Under the pieces are notes generated by a model that worked only from the letters and a program-made list of their open reading frames with translations, was not told the DNA's origin and ran no database searches. Source: Chryseobacterium sp. E1 (GTDB taxonomy: Bacteria; Bacteroidota; Bacteroidia; Flavobacteriales; Weeksellaceae). Taken from it: a DNA stretch of 64,000 nt. Position numbers and translations under genes: made by a program. Below, piece after piece: positions 8,547 to 18,372 of the stretch. The stretch spans positions 186,001 through 250,000 of the forward strand of contig CP078104.1 of assembly GCA_019203745.1 (NCBI GenBank), in the 5' to 3' direction. Position 1 is the first letter of the stretch. The number at the start of each line of letters is the position of its first letter.

Positions 8547-11332
8547 ATGGCTAACACAACAGATATTGATATAAAAAAACAGATTTTCGTTAAGAATGCC
8601 CATCTTAACAATCTGAAGCATATAGACGTTCTGATCCCGAAAAACAAACTCATCGTAATCACGGGAGTTTCGGGAAGCGGTAAATCTTCTCTCGCCTTTG
8701 ATACGATCTATGCGGAAGGACAGAGAAGATACGTTGAAAGTTTAAGTTCCTATGCACGCCAGTTCTTAGGAAAGCTTGAAAAACCTAAAGTGGATGATAT
8801 TAAAGGGCTTGCCCTTCTATTGCCATCCAGCAGAAAGTAATTTCTTCCAACCCTAGATCTACTGTGGGAACTTCTACCGAGATCTATGATTATATGAAAC
8901 TCCTTTTTGCCAGAATCGGGAAAACCTATTCTCCTGTTTCCGGTGAAGAAGTAAAGAAAGATTCGGTTTCTGATGTGGTAGACTTTATTAAAGCTTCTGA
9001 AAAAGACACCTCTTTTCTATTGACAGCACCTCTGGAATATGATGCTGAAAACTTTAAGGAAACCTTGAATGTTTTAAAACTGGCAGGTTTTACAAGACTG
9101 GAAATCAATGGGAATGTGGCAGGAATTGAAGATCTAGAAAGTTTCGGATTTACTCCTGAAAAAGGAATGGAGATCAATCTTGTCATTGACCGTTTTTCTT
9201 ACGAAGATGATGAAAGTTTTTCTCCAGCGGCTTGCAGATTCTATTCAGATGGCATTTTATGAAGGTCGTGGTTACTGCTCATTAAAGAATGCAGATACAG
9301 GGAAAACAAAAGAATTCTCCAACAAGTTTGAACTGGACGGAATGGAATTCCTGGAACCCAATGTACATTTTTTCAGCTTCAATAATCCCTATGGTGCCTG
9401 CCCTGCCTGTGAAGGATACGGAAAGGTAATCGGTATTGATGAAGACCTTGTGGTTCCCAATAAAACCCTCTCGGTATATGAAGACGCCGTGGTTTGCTGG
9501 AAAGGGGAAACCATGAGCGAATGGAAGAAAGATTTCATCAAAAAAGCAGGTGACTTTCCTATTCATAAACCTTATCATCAACTGACCAAAGAGCAGAAAA
9601 ACTTCCTTTGGAAAGGCGACGGCAGAAGCAATTTTCCTTGTATCAATAATTTCTTCAAAATGCTTGAAGAAAACCTTTATAAAATCCAGTACCGTGTGAT
9701 GCTTTCCCGCTACAGGGGAAAACCCTGTGCCCTACCTGTGAAGGCTTGAGACTTCGTGAAGAAACAAGCTGGGTAAAGGTTGACGGACATAATATCCAGT
9801 CGATGATTGAGCTTCCGCTTGATGAGCTGGAACCTATGATCAACGGATTAAAGCTTTCCGAACATGATAAGGAAGTAGCCAAAAGATTATTATACGAAAT
9901 CACTACCCGACTGGAGTTTCTACTGAAAGTCGGTCTAGGATATTTAACTTTAAACAGAACTTCCAATACTCTATCCGGGGGAAAGCCAAAGAATCAACCT
10001 TGCCACGAGCCTGGGAAGTTCTCTGGTGGGATCTATTTATATTCTGGATGAACCCTCCATTGGTCTTCACTCCAAGGATACGGAAAACCTGATCGAAGTA
10101 TTGAAAAACCTTCGTGACCTTGGCAATACTGTGATTGTGGTAGAACATGATGAAGATGTGATGAGAGCTGCAGATTATATTATTGATATCGGCCCGGAAG
10201 CCGGCTACCTTGGTGGTGAACTTGTATTTGCCGGAGATTATAAAGATCTGAAAAAGCCAATACCCTTACCTCTGAATATCTTACAGGAAGACTGGAAATA
10301 GAAGTTCCGAAGAAACGAAGAAAAGCAAAAGAATGGATCCATATCAAAGGAGCCCGTCAGAATAACCTTAAAAATATTGATGTAGATGTTCCTTTGGAAA
10401 ATCTGGTAGTCATTTCAGGGGTTTCCGGAAGTGGAAAATCTACCCTGATGAAGGAAATCCTGACCAACGATATTCAGATCCAGCTGGGAATGGGTGGTAA
10501 AAAGGAGATTATGATTCTGTGGAATTCCCGAAGAAGCTGATCAAAAATATCGAACTGATTGATCAGAATCCTATCGGAAAATCATCCCGATCAAATCCGG
10601 TGACCTATCTGAAGGCATATGATGACATCCGTGATCTTTTGCCAAGCAGAAAGTGGCGAAAATGATGGGTTACAAACCTAAACATTTTTCTTTCAACGTA
10701 GACGGCGGCCGATGTGACGAGTGTAAAGGAGAAGGCGTCATCAATGTTTCCATGCAGTTCATGGCAGATATTGAGCTGGAATGTGAAGTTTGCAAAGGAA
10801 CCCGTTTTAAAAGTGAGATTCTTGAAGTAAAATTTGATGAGAAAAGCATCTCAGATATTCTTCATATGACTGTAGATGAAGCTCTGGCTTTCTTTAAGGA
10901 TAATAATGAAGAGAAAATCGTAACGAAATTAAAACCACTCCAGGAAGTAGGATTAGGCTATTTACAGCTTGGGCAAAGCTCTTCTACCCTTTCCGGTGGT
11001 GAGGCACAGCGTGTAAAGCTGGCTTCATTTCTTGTAAAAGGTGTAACCACAGATAAAACTTTATTTATCTTTGACGAACCTTCTACAGGACTTCATTTCC
11101 ATGATATTCAGAAACTGCTGAAATCATTACAGGCCCTGATAGACCTTGGACATTCAGTAATCGTTATCGAACACCAGCCGGATATCATCAAATGTGCCGA
11201 CTATATCATCGATATTGGTCCGGAAGCCGGTAAACACGGTGGTGAAGTCGTTTTTGCCGGAACCCTGAGGATCTGACGAAAAACAAAAAGTCTTATACGG
11301 CAAAATATATCAAGGAAAAGCTTGAGCAATAA
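8547..11332 (+). CDS. uvrA: excinuclease ABC subunit UvrA, eight frameshifts
   Basis: Damage-recognition ATPase of nucleotide excision repair, acting with UvrB. Reconstructed length about 930 residues, close to the family norm. First Walker A GVSGSGKS at residues 40-47, ABC signature LSGGE near 9985, zinc knuckle CPACEGYG near 9400; second half with GVSGSGKST near 10420, CDECKGEG and CEVCKGTR near 10715-10795, LSGGEAQRV near 10990 and FDEPSTGLH. Frame breaks near 8815, 9215, 9720, 9985, 10250, 10495, 10640 and 11270; seven are one-base changes in homopolymers. ATG at 8547 is preferred; 8532 is in frame. Confidence 0.93.
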
Positions 11333-11361
11333 ATTAAAATAATCATTTACAATATTATATT

Positions 11362-11393
11362 AAAAAGCGACTGTTTCAGGCAGTCGTTTTTTT
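11362..11393 (+). terminator. terminator of uvrA
   Basis: CGACTG and CAGTCG form a 6-bp stem with a 7-base loop followed by seven T, 36 bases after the uvrA stop. A preceding A-run lets it work in both directions. Confidence 0.8.
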
Positions 11394-11529
11394 ATGGAAT
11401 AATTGCTAATAGGTCTGAGTCTTGAATTTCCTGGTTTAAACCCAATCTTAGGCAGGATTTTTGAATAATCAGATAACCACAGATAGCAATATTTATCTTA
11501 TTTTTAAATATCAAAAAATCAGTTTTATT

Positions 11530-12297
11530 ATGCCATGGAATCCGGAATTATATGATCAGTACAAAGATGTACGATACAAACCTTTTTATGATCTGGCAGC
11601 ATTGATCCAGCCCGAAACCCCTATGAAAGCGATTGATTTAGGCTGCGGCACAGGAGAGCAAACCTCTATTTTAGCTGAAAAGCTGAAAGGATCTGTATTT
11701 TTAGGGATTGATTCATCACCTGAAATGCTTGAAAAATCTAAAAAGTATGAAAATGAACATCTGCATTTTATCCTTCAGACCATTGAGGAAGCAGCAGCTT
11801 CAAAGCAGCAATGGGATCTCGTTTTCAGTAATGCAGCTTTACAGTGGGCAGATGATCACGAAAAGCTGTTTCCTGAAATTATCGGACTTTTAAAGCCTTC
11901 CGGTCAGCTCGCTATCCAAATGCCGGTACAGAATGAAAATGTACTGAATCAGATTCTCATACAGATGGCAGATGAAGAACCTTATGCATTCTATTTACAG
12001 CATTTTAAGCGTAGTTCTCCTGTACTTTCCATGGATGATTATGCACAGATCCTGTTTGATAATGGAATTCAGGATATAGAGATCTCCCAAAAGGTATATC
12101 CCATTATAGCAGATGATCATGAAGCTTTGTATACTTTTATCTCAGGGACTGCATTACTGCCTTACCTGGAACGCTTGAATGAAGAGCAAAAGGAAATATT
12201 CATTACGGAATTTAAAGCACGTATAGCCGGAAGGTTTCAAAAATATCCTGCTATTTATGCATTTAAACGTATTCTGATATATGGACGTAAAAAATAA
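11530..12297 (+). CDS. SAM-dependent methyltransferase, trans-aconitate 2-methyltransferase-like
   Basis: 255 residues from ATG 11530 (MPWNPELY matches the usual N-terminus of this family; an in-frame upstream extension to 11461 looks non-coding). Motif I AIDLGCGTGEQT near residue 37 binds S-adenosylmethionine, with the acidic GIDSSPEM strand next and DLVFSNAALQWADDH as motif II. These features match Tam, which methylates trans-aconitate to keep it from inhibiting aconitase. Intact frame. Substrate is inferred from similarity of layout; other small acids are possible. Confidence 0.75.
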   Translation: MPWNPELYDQYKDVRYKPFYDLAALIQPETPMKAIDLGCGTGEQTSILAEKLKGSVFLGIDSSPEMLEKSKKYENEHLHFILQTIEEAAASKQQWDLVFSNAALQWADDHEKLFPEIIGLLKPSGQLAIQMPVQNENVLNQILIQMADEEPYAFYLQHFKRSSPVLSMDDYAQILFDNGIQDIEISQKVYPIIADDHEALYTFISGTALLPYLERLNEEQKEIFITEFKARIAGRFQKYPAIYAFKRILIYGRKK

Positions 12298-12316
12298 TAG
12301 GTATTGAAGATAAAAC

Positions 12317-12347
12317 AAGAAGCTGATTTGTAATAGCTTCTTTCATT
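12317..12347 (+). terminator. terminator after the methyltransferase gene
   Basis: AAGAAGCT and AGCTTCTT form an 8-bp stem with a 10-base loop, followed by a short T-rich stretch, 20 bases after the stop. Confidence 0.55.
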
Positions 12348-12370
12348 ATTTGGTTGTCCCAGACAGATAT

Positions 12371-13008
12371 TTACTTTACACTGTATAAAAACGGACTTTG
12401 CCTGTAATAGGTTTTGTCTTCAATCTGTAGAACCAGAAATTCTGCCAGATCTGCAGCACTTATGCTTTCACCCTTACAATCGGTAAGACTTGCTTCTGTT
12501 GTAAAGCTTTCTTCAGTAAGATTAATGAGCGGTAATCTTACCAATGTCCAATCCAGATCAGTTTCTGAAAGGAATTCGTATTCTTTCTGTTTGTCTCCTG
12601 TAGTTTCAGAATAATTCTGATACATCCAGTCAGTGGCTATTTTTACTCCGGGATTCTTTTGGTCTGCAGGAGTATTTACACATAAACCCGTTGTTACAAT
12701 ATACCTTCGTATTCCATAATGATGCATGGCACGACTGATATTTTTGTAGCATCACTGAAGATTGACCTCTCTCCTTTTTGGTTGCCCCAGCGTACTTATA
12801 ACAATGTCACAGCCCTCGAGCAACAGGTCAATAGCTTTCTGATCTCTGGCATCTCCTTTTACCCATTCAATAAGAGGGTTTTTAACCATGAAATTTTCGG
12901 GATGTCTTAATAATAATTTCACAGGATATTTTTTTGAAGAAGATGCTGTACAAGATATTTTCCGGATTTTCCGGTTCCGCCGATCACAGCGATTTTATTT
13001 GTTTTCAT
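12371..13008 (-). CDS. NAD(P)-binding NmrA/SDR-like protein, frameshifted
   Basis: About 212 residues from ATG 13008. The N-terminus has the Rossmann dinucleotide motif IGGTGKSGK (residues 9-17); later DWTLVRLPLI is the typical NAD(P)H-binding (NmrA-like) segment. The frame breaks near 12925 (C-run one short) and near 12770 (A-run one long, restoring GERSIFSDATKNISRAM). Likely an oxidoreductase or sensor in the cytoplasm; substrate unknown. It converges with the methyltransferase gene. Confidence 0.75.
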
Positions 13009-13347
13009 AATGATTCTTTTTAATGATATTCATATTCATCAGAGCCCATCAATCCCGGACAGCAATGAATATGTGATGAAACAATATGGCGTTCATCTTT
13101 GAGTTTAAAACAATAGAAAAATACGGCTCAGAAAAGTGAGCCTCAGGATTTCAGGTTTTAAATACAACCTGAACAATGCAATATGTACTACGAGATTTTA
13201 ATGCTTTAAAGTTACATTTTTTCACCAATAAAAATTTATGATAATGGAAACCTATTTTAATATTTAAAGTGTTTAACTTCGATAATTATTTTAATATCAA
13301 ATCATTACCCAGCATCACCATAATGTACACCCATAAATTGAATTAAT
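13009..13347. other. intergenic region with two inverted repeats
   Basis: No convincing gene. GGCTCA/TGAGCC at 13125-13142 forms a 6-bp hairpin that on the minus strand is followed by a T-rich tract (possible weak terminator). TTCAGGTT/AACCTGAA at 13150-13157 and 13166-13173 is a perfect 8-bp inverted repeat with an 8-base spacer, the size of a repressor site. The last 100 bases before the epoxide hydrolase are AT-rich and must hold its promoter, which I cannot pin down. Confidence 0.4.
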
Positions 13348-14459
13348 ATGAAACCTTTTATTGTAAACATTCCTGAAGAAGTCATTACTGACCTTAAGAC
13401 CCGCATCACGAATACAAGATGGCCGGGAGAACCTGAAAATTCCGGATGGAATTACGGCACAAGTGAAAACTACATGAAAGAGCTTGCCGATTACTGGGTC
13501 AATGAATATGACTGGTCTTTATATGAAGAACAATTAAACCGCTATCCTCAATATACGGTTGAAATCAACGGAATTCTCATTCACTTCCAGTATATAAAAG
13601 GAAAAGGGCCAGATCCCAAACCTTTGATACTTACCCACGGCTGGCCGGACAGCTATTACCGTTTCCATAAGATTATCCCTTTACTGACGGAAGGTGAGCA
13701 GAGTTTTGATCTTATAATTCCTTCTATTCCCGGTTTTGGCTTTTCTGATAAAACGGCGGTCAGCAGTACGGAAGTAGCTGCAATCTGGAAAAAGCTGATG
13801 ACTGAAGTTCTGGGCTATGAAAAATTTTATGCTGCAGGAGGCGATATAGGAATGGGGGTCGTAAAGGCGCTTGCCTCCCAATATCCTGATGTGGTGGAAG
13901 CCGTTCATCTTACGGACGTAGGTTATCCGACAGGCCAGGAAGATCCTGCAACGATGAGTGAGGACGAAAAGGAATTCGCACAGTTTGTTCAGCAGTGGTG
14001 GTATAGTCAGGAGCTTATGCAATGGTACAGTCTACGAAGCCTCAATCTATTGCCTACGGATTGAATGACTCCCCTATTGGACTAGCGGCATGGATCATAA
14101 GCTTTGTAAATGCAGGCACACCTCCGGAAATGATAGAAACGGCATGCGGAGGGAAAGATGAAATGCTTACCAATATTATGATCTATTGGGTGACACAAAC
14201 AATAGGCTCGTCTGCAAGAATGTATAAAGCAGATGCAGAAGCTTTGTGGAGCGGCTCACAAAATCCTCAAAAATCCAATGTACCTGCCGGTGTTCTGGTG
14301 TTTCCACGTGAAGCGCAATTTCCGAAAGAATGGGCTGAGCGCTTCGTAAATGTGGTGAGTTTCAAAAAAATGGATGAAGGAGGACATTTTGCTGCGTTGG
14401 AATTACCGCATATATTTGCTGATGAATTAAGGTCTTTTTCTATTCGATCAGATAATTAA
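13348..14459 (+). CDS. epoxide hydrolase with EHN domain, frameshifted
   Basis: About 370 residues. The N-terminal EHN domain (RITNTRWPGEPE around residue 20, WNYGTSENYMKELADYW) is the membrane-proximal region shared with microsomal-type epoxide hydrolases; then an alpha/beta hydrolase core with the HGWPDSYYRF oxyanion segment and the nucleophile motif GGDIGMG near residue 163. The acid and histidine come late (EGGHFAALELP). One break near 14015: a G-run is one base short. Family members open epoxides to diols, probably for detoxification or catabolism. Followed 8 bases later by a hydrolase lipoprotein gene, likely one operon. Confidence 0.85.
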
Positions 14460-14467
14460 TAATATTC

Positions 14468-15238
14468 ATGAAATACACCCTATTTGCTTTTCTTGCTGCT
14501 TCTTTTTTGGTCATTGGCTGTAAAACTCAGAACACCCATAATCAGATCAAAGATTATGATGTAAAACTCGATACACTCACAATGTTTGATCAAAGCAGAA
14601 GCAGAAAAATACCTGTGGCCTTTTATACTCCTAAAACTGATAAGCCAATATCTGAGCAGCAGGTGATTATATTCAATCATGGATATGGTTTTAACAAAGG
14701 CGGAGATTATTTTGTCTATTCTTATCTCACTGAAAAACTTGCCTCAAAAGGATATTTTACGGTAAGCATTCAGCATGAGCAGACAACTGACCAGCCCTTA
14801 CCTACTGAAGGCCATTTGCAGACAGTGAGAAGACCTTTCTGGCAGCTGGGCTCTGATAACATTTTGTATGTTTTGAATGAACTGAAAAAAATAAAACCTG
14901 AGCTTGATTATAAACACCTCATCTTGATCGGACATTCCAATGGTGGTGATATGGCTGCTCTGTTCGGCAATCAGCATCCTAACCTGGTTTATAAAATCAT
15001 TACGATGGATAACCGGAGAATGTTCCTGCCCAGAACTTCCCTTCCTAAAATTTATACACTCCGCTCCAATGACTATCCGGCTGATGAAGGTGTATTACCA
15101 AATGACGAGGAGCAGAAGAAATACCATATGACTGTACAGCCTACTTTGATCAATCATAGTCATATGGATAATAAAGGAAGTGAGAATGAGAAAGAAATAT
15201 TGAATAATTTTATTCTGAAATACCTAAGTGAAAGATAA
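14468..15238 (+). CDS. alpha/beta hydrolase lipoprotein
   Basis: 256 residues, intact. Signal peptide with lipobox VIGC (Cys near residue 18), so it should be membrane-anchored outside the cytoplasm. The alpha/beta hydrolase fold shows an oxyanion strand IIFNHGYG, the nucleophile elbow GHSNGG near residue 156, and a late histidine in LINHSHMDN. Resembles secreted esterase/chlorophyllase-like enzymes; the substrate is unknown. Eight bases separate it from the epoxide hydrolase gene. Confidence 0.8.
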   Translation: MKYTLFAFLAASFLVIGCKTQNTHNQIKDYDVKLDTLTMFDQSRSRKIPVAFYTPKTDKPISEQQVIIFNHGYGFNKGGDYFVYSYLTEKLASKGYFTVSIQHEQTTDQPLPTEGHLQTVRRPFWQLGSDNILYVLNELKKIKPELDYKHLILIGHSNGGDMAALFGNQHPNLVYKIITMDNRRMFLPRTSLPKIYTLRSNDYPADEGVLPNDEEQKKYHMTVQPTLINHSHMDNKGSENEKEILNNFILKYLSER

Positions 15239-15284
15239 TAATCTCTTTGTTCAGGGTTTTTCTGAAGCTATGAATGAAGCAACA

Positions 15285-15319
15285 CAAAGTTATCCACAAA
15301 AAAATGTGGATAACTTGTG
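15285..15319. repeat. inverted repeat of two perfect DnaA-box sequences
   Basis: TTATCCACA at 15290-15298 and its complement TGTGGATAA at 15305-15313 flank six A. The inverted arms extend outward to about 15 bp with one bulge. Each half is an exact match to the DnaA-box consensus. It lies 50 bases after a stop codon in an AT-rich non-coding stretch. It could bind DnaA or simply form a hairpin. Confidence 0.6.
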
Positions 15320-15387
15320 AATTTTAACATTAAATTCATATTTCATATTAAAAATATCACTACATTTACTATGTAATAAACATCGAA

Positions 15388-15453
15388 GTGGAAACTTTAT
15401 TTGCTTTTCTTACTACTATTGAAATTGCAATTAAATTTGAAATAAAAATTTAA
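15388..15453 (+). CDS. candidate 21-residue hydrophobic peptide with GTG start
   Basis: A short frame reading VETLFAFLTTIEIAIKFEIK then I, alternating hydrophobic and charged, whose stop codon runs into the stem of a perfect terminator. The arrangement suggests a genuine short transcript, either a peptide gene or a small RNA. No ATG is available and no homologue is known to me. Confidence 0.3.
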   Translation: METLFAFLTTIEIAIKFEIKI

Positions 15454-15479
15454 GCACAGCATTGTCGGCTGTGCTTTTT
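15452..15479 (+). terminator. strong terminator in the 15.4 kb intergenic region
   Basis: Perfect 9-bp stem AAGCACAGC/GCTGTGCTT, 7-base loop, T-run. No annotated long gene precedes it directly, so it likely ends a short transcript. Confidence 0.75.
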
Positions 15480-15518
15480 ATTGTTGTCTAATTAAAAAAA
15501 TGAGATGTCTTATCTACT

Positions 15519-15547
15519 GAATCTGCCTCTAAAGGGCAGATTCTTTT
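15519..15547 (+). terminator. second terminator in the same intergenic region
   Basis: Perfect 9-bp stem GAATCTGCC/GGCAGATTC with a 7-base loop and TTTT, only 40 bases after the previous terminator. Two adjacent terminators suggest a second short transcript between them or a back-up stop. Confidence 0.65.
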
Positions 15548-15605
15548 ATTACAGATACCGACATTAAAATGATTCACGAATATTTTGTAAATTTATTTTC
15601 TTAAT

Positions 15606-15677
15606 GGCCTCATAGTTCAATGGATAGAACAAAAGTTTCCTAAACTTTAGATCCAGGTTCGATTCCTGGTGGGGTTA
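15606..15677 (+). tRNA. tRNA-Arg (anticodon CCT)
   Basis: 72 bases fold as a cloverleaf: 7-bp acceptor stem GGCCTCA with TGGGGTT (three G-T wobbles), D stem GTTC/GAAC, anticodon stem AAAGT/ACTTT around the loop TTCCTAA (anticodon CCT), and T stem CAGG/CCTG around TTCGATT. Discriminator A at the end; CCA not encoded. Decodes AGG arginine codons. Confidence 0.9.
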
Positions 15678-15777
15678 TTTCATAAATTCTTGTAAGCTTT
15701 TTATAAAATCTTAAGCGTCATATGTAACGTTTTATCTGATAATTCCGATATTTGCCGATGAATCTGAATGAATAGTA

Positions 15778-16011
15778 ATGGAAGAATTTGAGGTCCCGGT
15801 AACTTATAAAGGTAAAGAGTATGTTTTCAATGGAAGACTGGCAACATTCACCTATGGATATAAAATCTATGTGGATGTGAATGATGTGGAAGTAGTATTT
15901 GAACGTGATGATTCGGGAAACTTGCGGGCAATGCTTCCGGAAAACACCTCAGAAACATCGATAGAAAAAGGGCTTATTGAAGCTATCATTGAGGTGTTTA
16001 CAGCTCTTTAA
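15778..16011 (+). CDS. small conserved-looking protein of unknown function
   Basis: 77 residues, acidic, predicted as beta-strands followed by a C-terminal helix (EVPVTYKGKEYVFNGRL, then IEKGLIEAIIEVF). Intact, with an ATG after a plausible leader. No family recognised. It lies 100 bases after tRNA-Arg. Confidence 0.6.
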   Translation: MEEFEVPVTYKGKEYVFNGRLATFTYGYKIYVDVNDVEVVFERDDSGNLRAMLPENTSETSIEKGLIEAIIEVFTAL

Positions 16012-16053
16012 ATCATATAGATTTGCTTACTCCTTTGTAGAGTCTGCAGGGGG

Positions 16054-16569
16054 CTATTCAATATTTTTCTGAATGATAAAGATGAGACTGTTTTTTTGAT
16101 TCGGAATATCATTAAGCTCATCAAATAACTGTAAGCCACATTTTTCGAGCACTTTTATTGAAGCCAGGTTATCAGGTCTTACCACTGCAAAGATCTGATC
16201 TTGTCTCAATTCTTCGAATCCATGCCGAATGGTATGTACTCCGATTTCCGTAGCATATCCTTTGTTCCAGAAGTCTTTATCTATGCGGTATCCCAGATTA
16301 AGTTTTACCACATCACCATACAACCGATAGTTTAAGCCTCCAAAACCTATAACCAGCTCAGGATTTTCTTTTTCAGAAATTGCCCAGAACCCGAACTGAT
16401 GTTCTTTCCAGTGCTCTGTTAAAGCATCAAAAGTATTTTTTGCTTTTTCAAAATTCATTGGACCATACGGATTGTAAAGATTGGTCTCCGGATCAGCGTT
16501 GATTTCAAAATATCTCTGAAAATCTTTTTGCTCCGGAGTCTTAAAGACTAATCGTTCAGTATATTTCAT
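16054..16569 (-). CDS. GNAT family N-acetyltransferase, RimJ/RimL-like
   Basis: 171 residues, intact. The core has VIGFGGLNYR as the central strands, LGYRIDKDFWNKGYATEIG as the acetyl-CoA pyrophosphate-binding segment, and NLASIKVLEKCGLQLFDE as the C-terminal substrate/CoA region typical of ribosomal-protein-alanine acetyltransferase-like enzymes. Substrate unknown. Converges with the small gene on the plus strand. Confidence 0.85.
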   Translation of the reverse strand: MKYTERLVFKTPEQKDFQRYFEINADPETNLYNPYGPMNFEKAKNTFDALTEHWKEHQFGFWAISEKENPELVIGFGGLNYRLYGDVVKLNLGYRIDKDFWNKGYATEIGVHTIRHGFEELRQDQIFAVVRPDNLASIKVLEKCGLQLFDELNDIPNQKNSLIFIIQKNIE

Positions 16570-16688
16570 GAATAAGGAATTTTATCTTTTTAAATATATG
16601 ATAATTAGTGAAAGAAACCATTCAATTGATATTAAATTTTATTGATAGTAAAATTGTTTTGAAATAAAAATAGAATACTGCTCTATTG

Positions 16689-17489
16689 CTATGACTGATT
16701 CTTTACTCTTTTATTTTTTTGTTTTTTCGCTTTCTTCTTCAATTGCTCCCGGATCATATTAATGTAACCGGTCATAAAGAGAAGACTGCCTGCTGCAATT
16801 GATAAATGTATCCAGAAACGGCTTGTAATATTCTCCTGTAAGTAGGCATTATAGGCGGAAGTCCCAAAGAAATATCCTGTTCCAATAATCATTAAGGGAA
16901 TAATCATATAAAAAGTACTGACAAGCCCGAATGTCTGAAGATTGCCGGTATTCAATGTAAGTGCATAATCTATAATTCCGACTAATATTAACACTCCGAG
17001 GAAAATAAATAATACTTCTCCCACAATCAGCATTGTTCTTACCTGAGTAATAAGCCGGACCTCATCATTGCTTTCATCTACCACTACTTTCACGGTTTCC
17101 TGAAGTTTCGGAGCCGCTGAATACTGAAATCCGGTATCAACAACAGCTGTTTTTTTTTTCTCCACCCTTATTCAAATAGGTGACAATAGGATAATATAAT
17201 GCTTTTTTGTTCCGCCTGTTCTGCTCTTTTTATAGTCAATAACACTCGCTTCCTGAGCTTCAGACAAGGTATGATCTTTAGCTGTATGTACAAGATATAC
17301 GCTTACTGAAACTACAGAAACAACTACCTGATAAAAAATAAAACCCACTACTGCAATGATGATGACTTTCAATAGGTTTTTTATCTGCTTTTCCTTAGTC
17401 CACCATTTATAAGAAAGAAACAGGATTATCAGCACGGTAACAATACTTATATAGATCGATTGATATTCTTTAATATGATTTCCAAACAT
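16689..17489 (-). CDS. DUF3592 membrane protein, frameshifted
   Basis: Two adjacent fragments are one gene: near 17160-17205 single-base corrections in A-runs join them through YYPIVTYLNKGG, the conserved core strand of DUF3592. The reconstructed protein of about 265 residues has N-terminal membrane segments (ISIVTVLIILFLSY, IIIAVVGFIFYQVVVSVV), the soluble DUF3592 beta domain, and two more membrane segments with a Lys-rich cytoplasmic tail. Function of the family is unknown. Third of three consecutive DUF3592 genes at the end of the vgrG transcription unit. Confidence 0.7.
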
Positions 17490-17495
17490 GGTTAT

Positions 17496-17900
17496 CTATT
17501 TTTGATTAACTTTAAAAAGGGTGAACAACGCTAATATTCCAAGCACAACCATTAATAGTCCTATAATTAAAAAAGTGGTTGTCACCACTGTAAATCCTTT
17601 GCTTAGTCCATACTTCCTGTCATAATACACTGTTACCTCAGATTTTTTGATATTCTTATCAACACTGCTGCTTTTATCTGTAATCTTAATGATATTATTT
17701 TTATGATTCAATTGAAAAACAGGATAATATACATAGTTAAATCTCCTGCTCTTCGCACTGTCAATGCCAATAATTTCCGCTTTTATCTTTGTTCCATAGA
17801 TGATTGGTAAAGAAGACTTATACATTGCAAATAAGATAAAAGCTCCTATTAACAGGATAATAACAGCAAAACTTTTTTTTATTATCATTGTTGAATACAT
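17496..17900 (-). CDS. DUF3592 membrane protein
   Basis: 134 residues, intact. N-terminal membrane segment (FAVIILLIGAFILFAMY), a beta domain with VYYPVFQLNHKNN and VTVYYDRKYG, the DUF3592 hallmarks, and a C-terminal membrane segment. Six bases separate it from the next DUF3592 gene downstream. Paralogous to its neighbours on both sides. Confidence 0.75.
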   Translation of the reverse strand: MYSTMIIKKSFAVIILLIGAFILFAMYKSSLPIIYGTKIKAEIIGIDSAKSRRFNYVYYPVFQLNHKNNIIKITDKSSSVDKNIKKSEVTVYYDRKYGLSKGFTVVTTTFLIIGLLMVVLGILALFTLFKVNQK

Positions 17901-17928
17901 TTAAAATTTGTCACCATCTATCATAGTG

Positions 17929-18330
17929 CTAATCTGTTTTTCTAAAAACAAAATACGCTTTAACAAAAAATATTAAAAGCCCGGCTAAAAATATTGTAAT
18001 ATATATATTAGAGCCTGAATTTTAAATTCTGATTTTCCTTTATACACTTTCACTTCGACCTTTTGGCCGGGTTCATGTGTTTTTTTTAAAATTACCTTCC
18101 GTTATTTTTATTGATTCAGCATTTTGAAGTCTTATTTTATACTCAAATCTATATTTGCCATATCCTGTATGAGTGCTATCTACTGATACAATATTTCCTT
18201 TATAGGATTGCCCCAGGTAATTGATCAGATAACTTTCCTGTGTATGAAACAGAATATTTCCGATCAACAATACAATTGCAACGATTAAAACAGCAACAGA
18301 TGTGCAGCCATTTTGAACATCATTAGCCAT
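17929..18330 (-). CDS. DUF3592 membrane protein, frameshifted
   Basis: About 133 residues. N-terminal membrane segment (VAVLIVAIVLLIGNILF), then the DUF3592 strand pattern (YKGNIVSVDSTHTG, YRFEYKIRL, KVEVKVYKGKSE) and a C-terminal membrane segment (ITIFLAGLLIFFVKAYFVF). The frame breaks at an A-run near 18090 and again near 18020. First of three tandem DUF3592 genes. Confidence 0.65.
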
Positions 18331-18372
18331 ATTGTAAAATTAAGATTAAATGTTTGCTTGTGTCATTATTAT

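Noticed and set aside
8547..11332. uvrA as a true pseudogene
   Set aside because: Seven of eight breaks are homopolymer length changes, the motifs are all intact, and other essential genes show the same pattern.
11461..11529. N-terminal extension of the methyltransferase
   Set aside because: The family N-terminus MPWNPELY begins at 11530; the upstream in-frame codons are AT-rich and untypical.
15240..15600. Chromosomal origin of replication
   Set aside because: DnaA boxes are present but only two, flanking genes converge on the site, and no replication genes are near; kept only as a DnaA-box observation.
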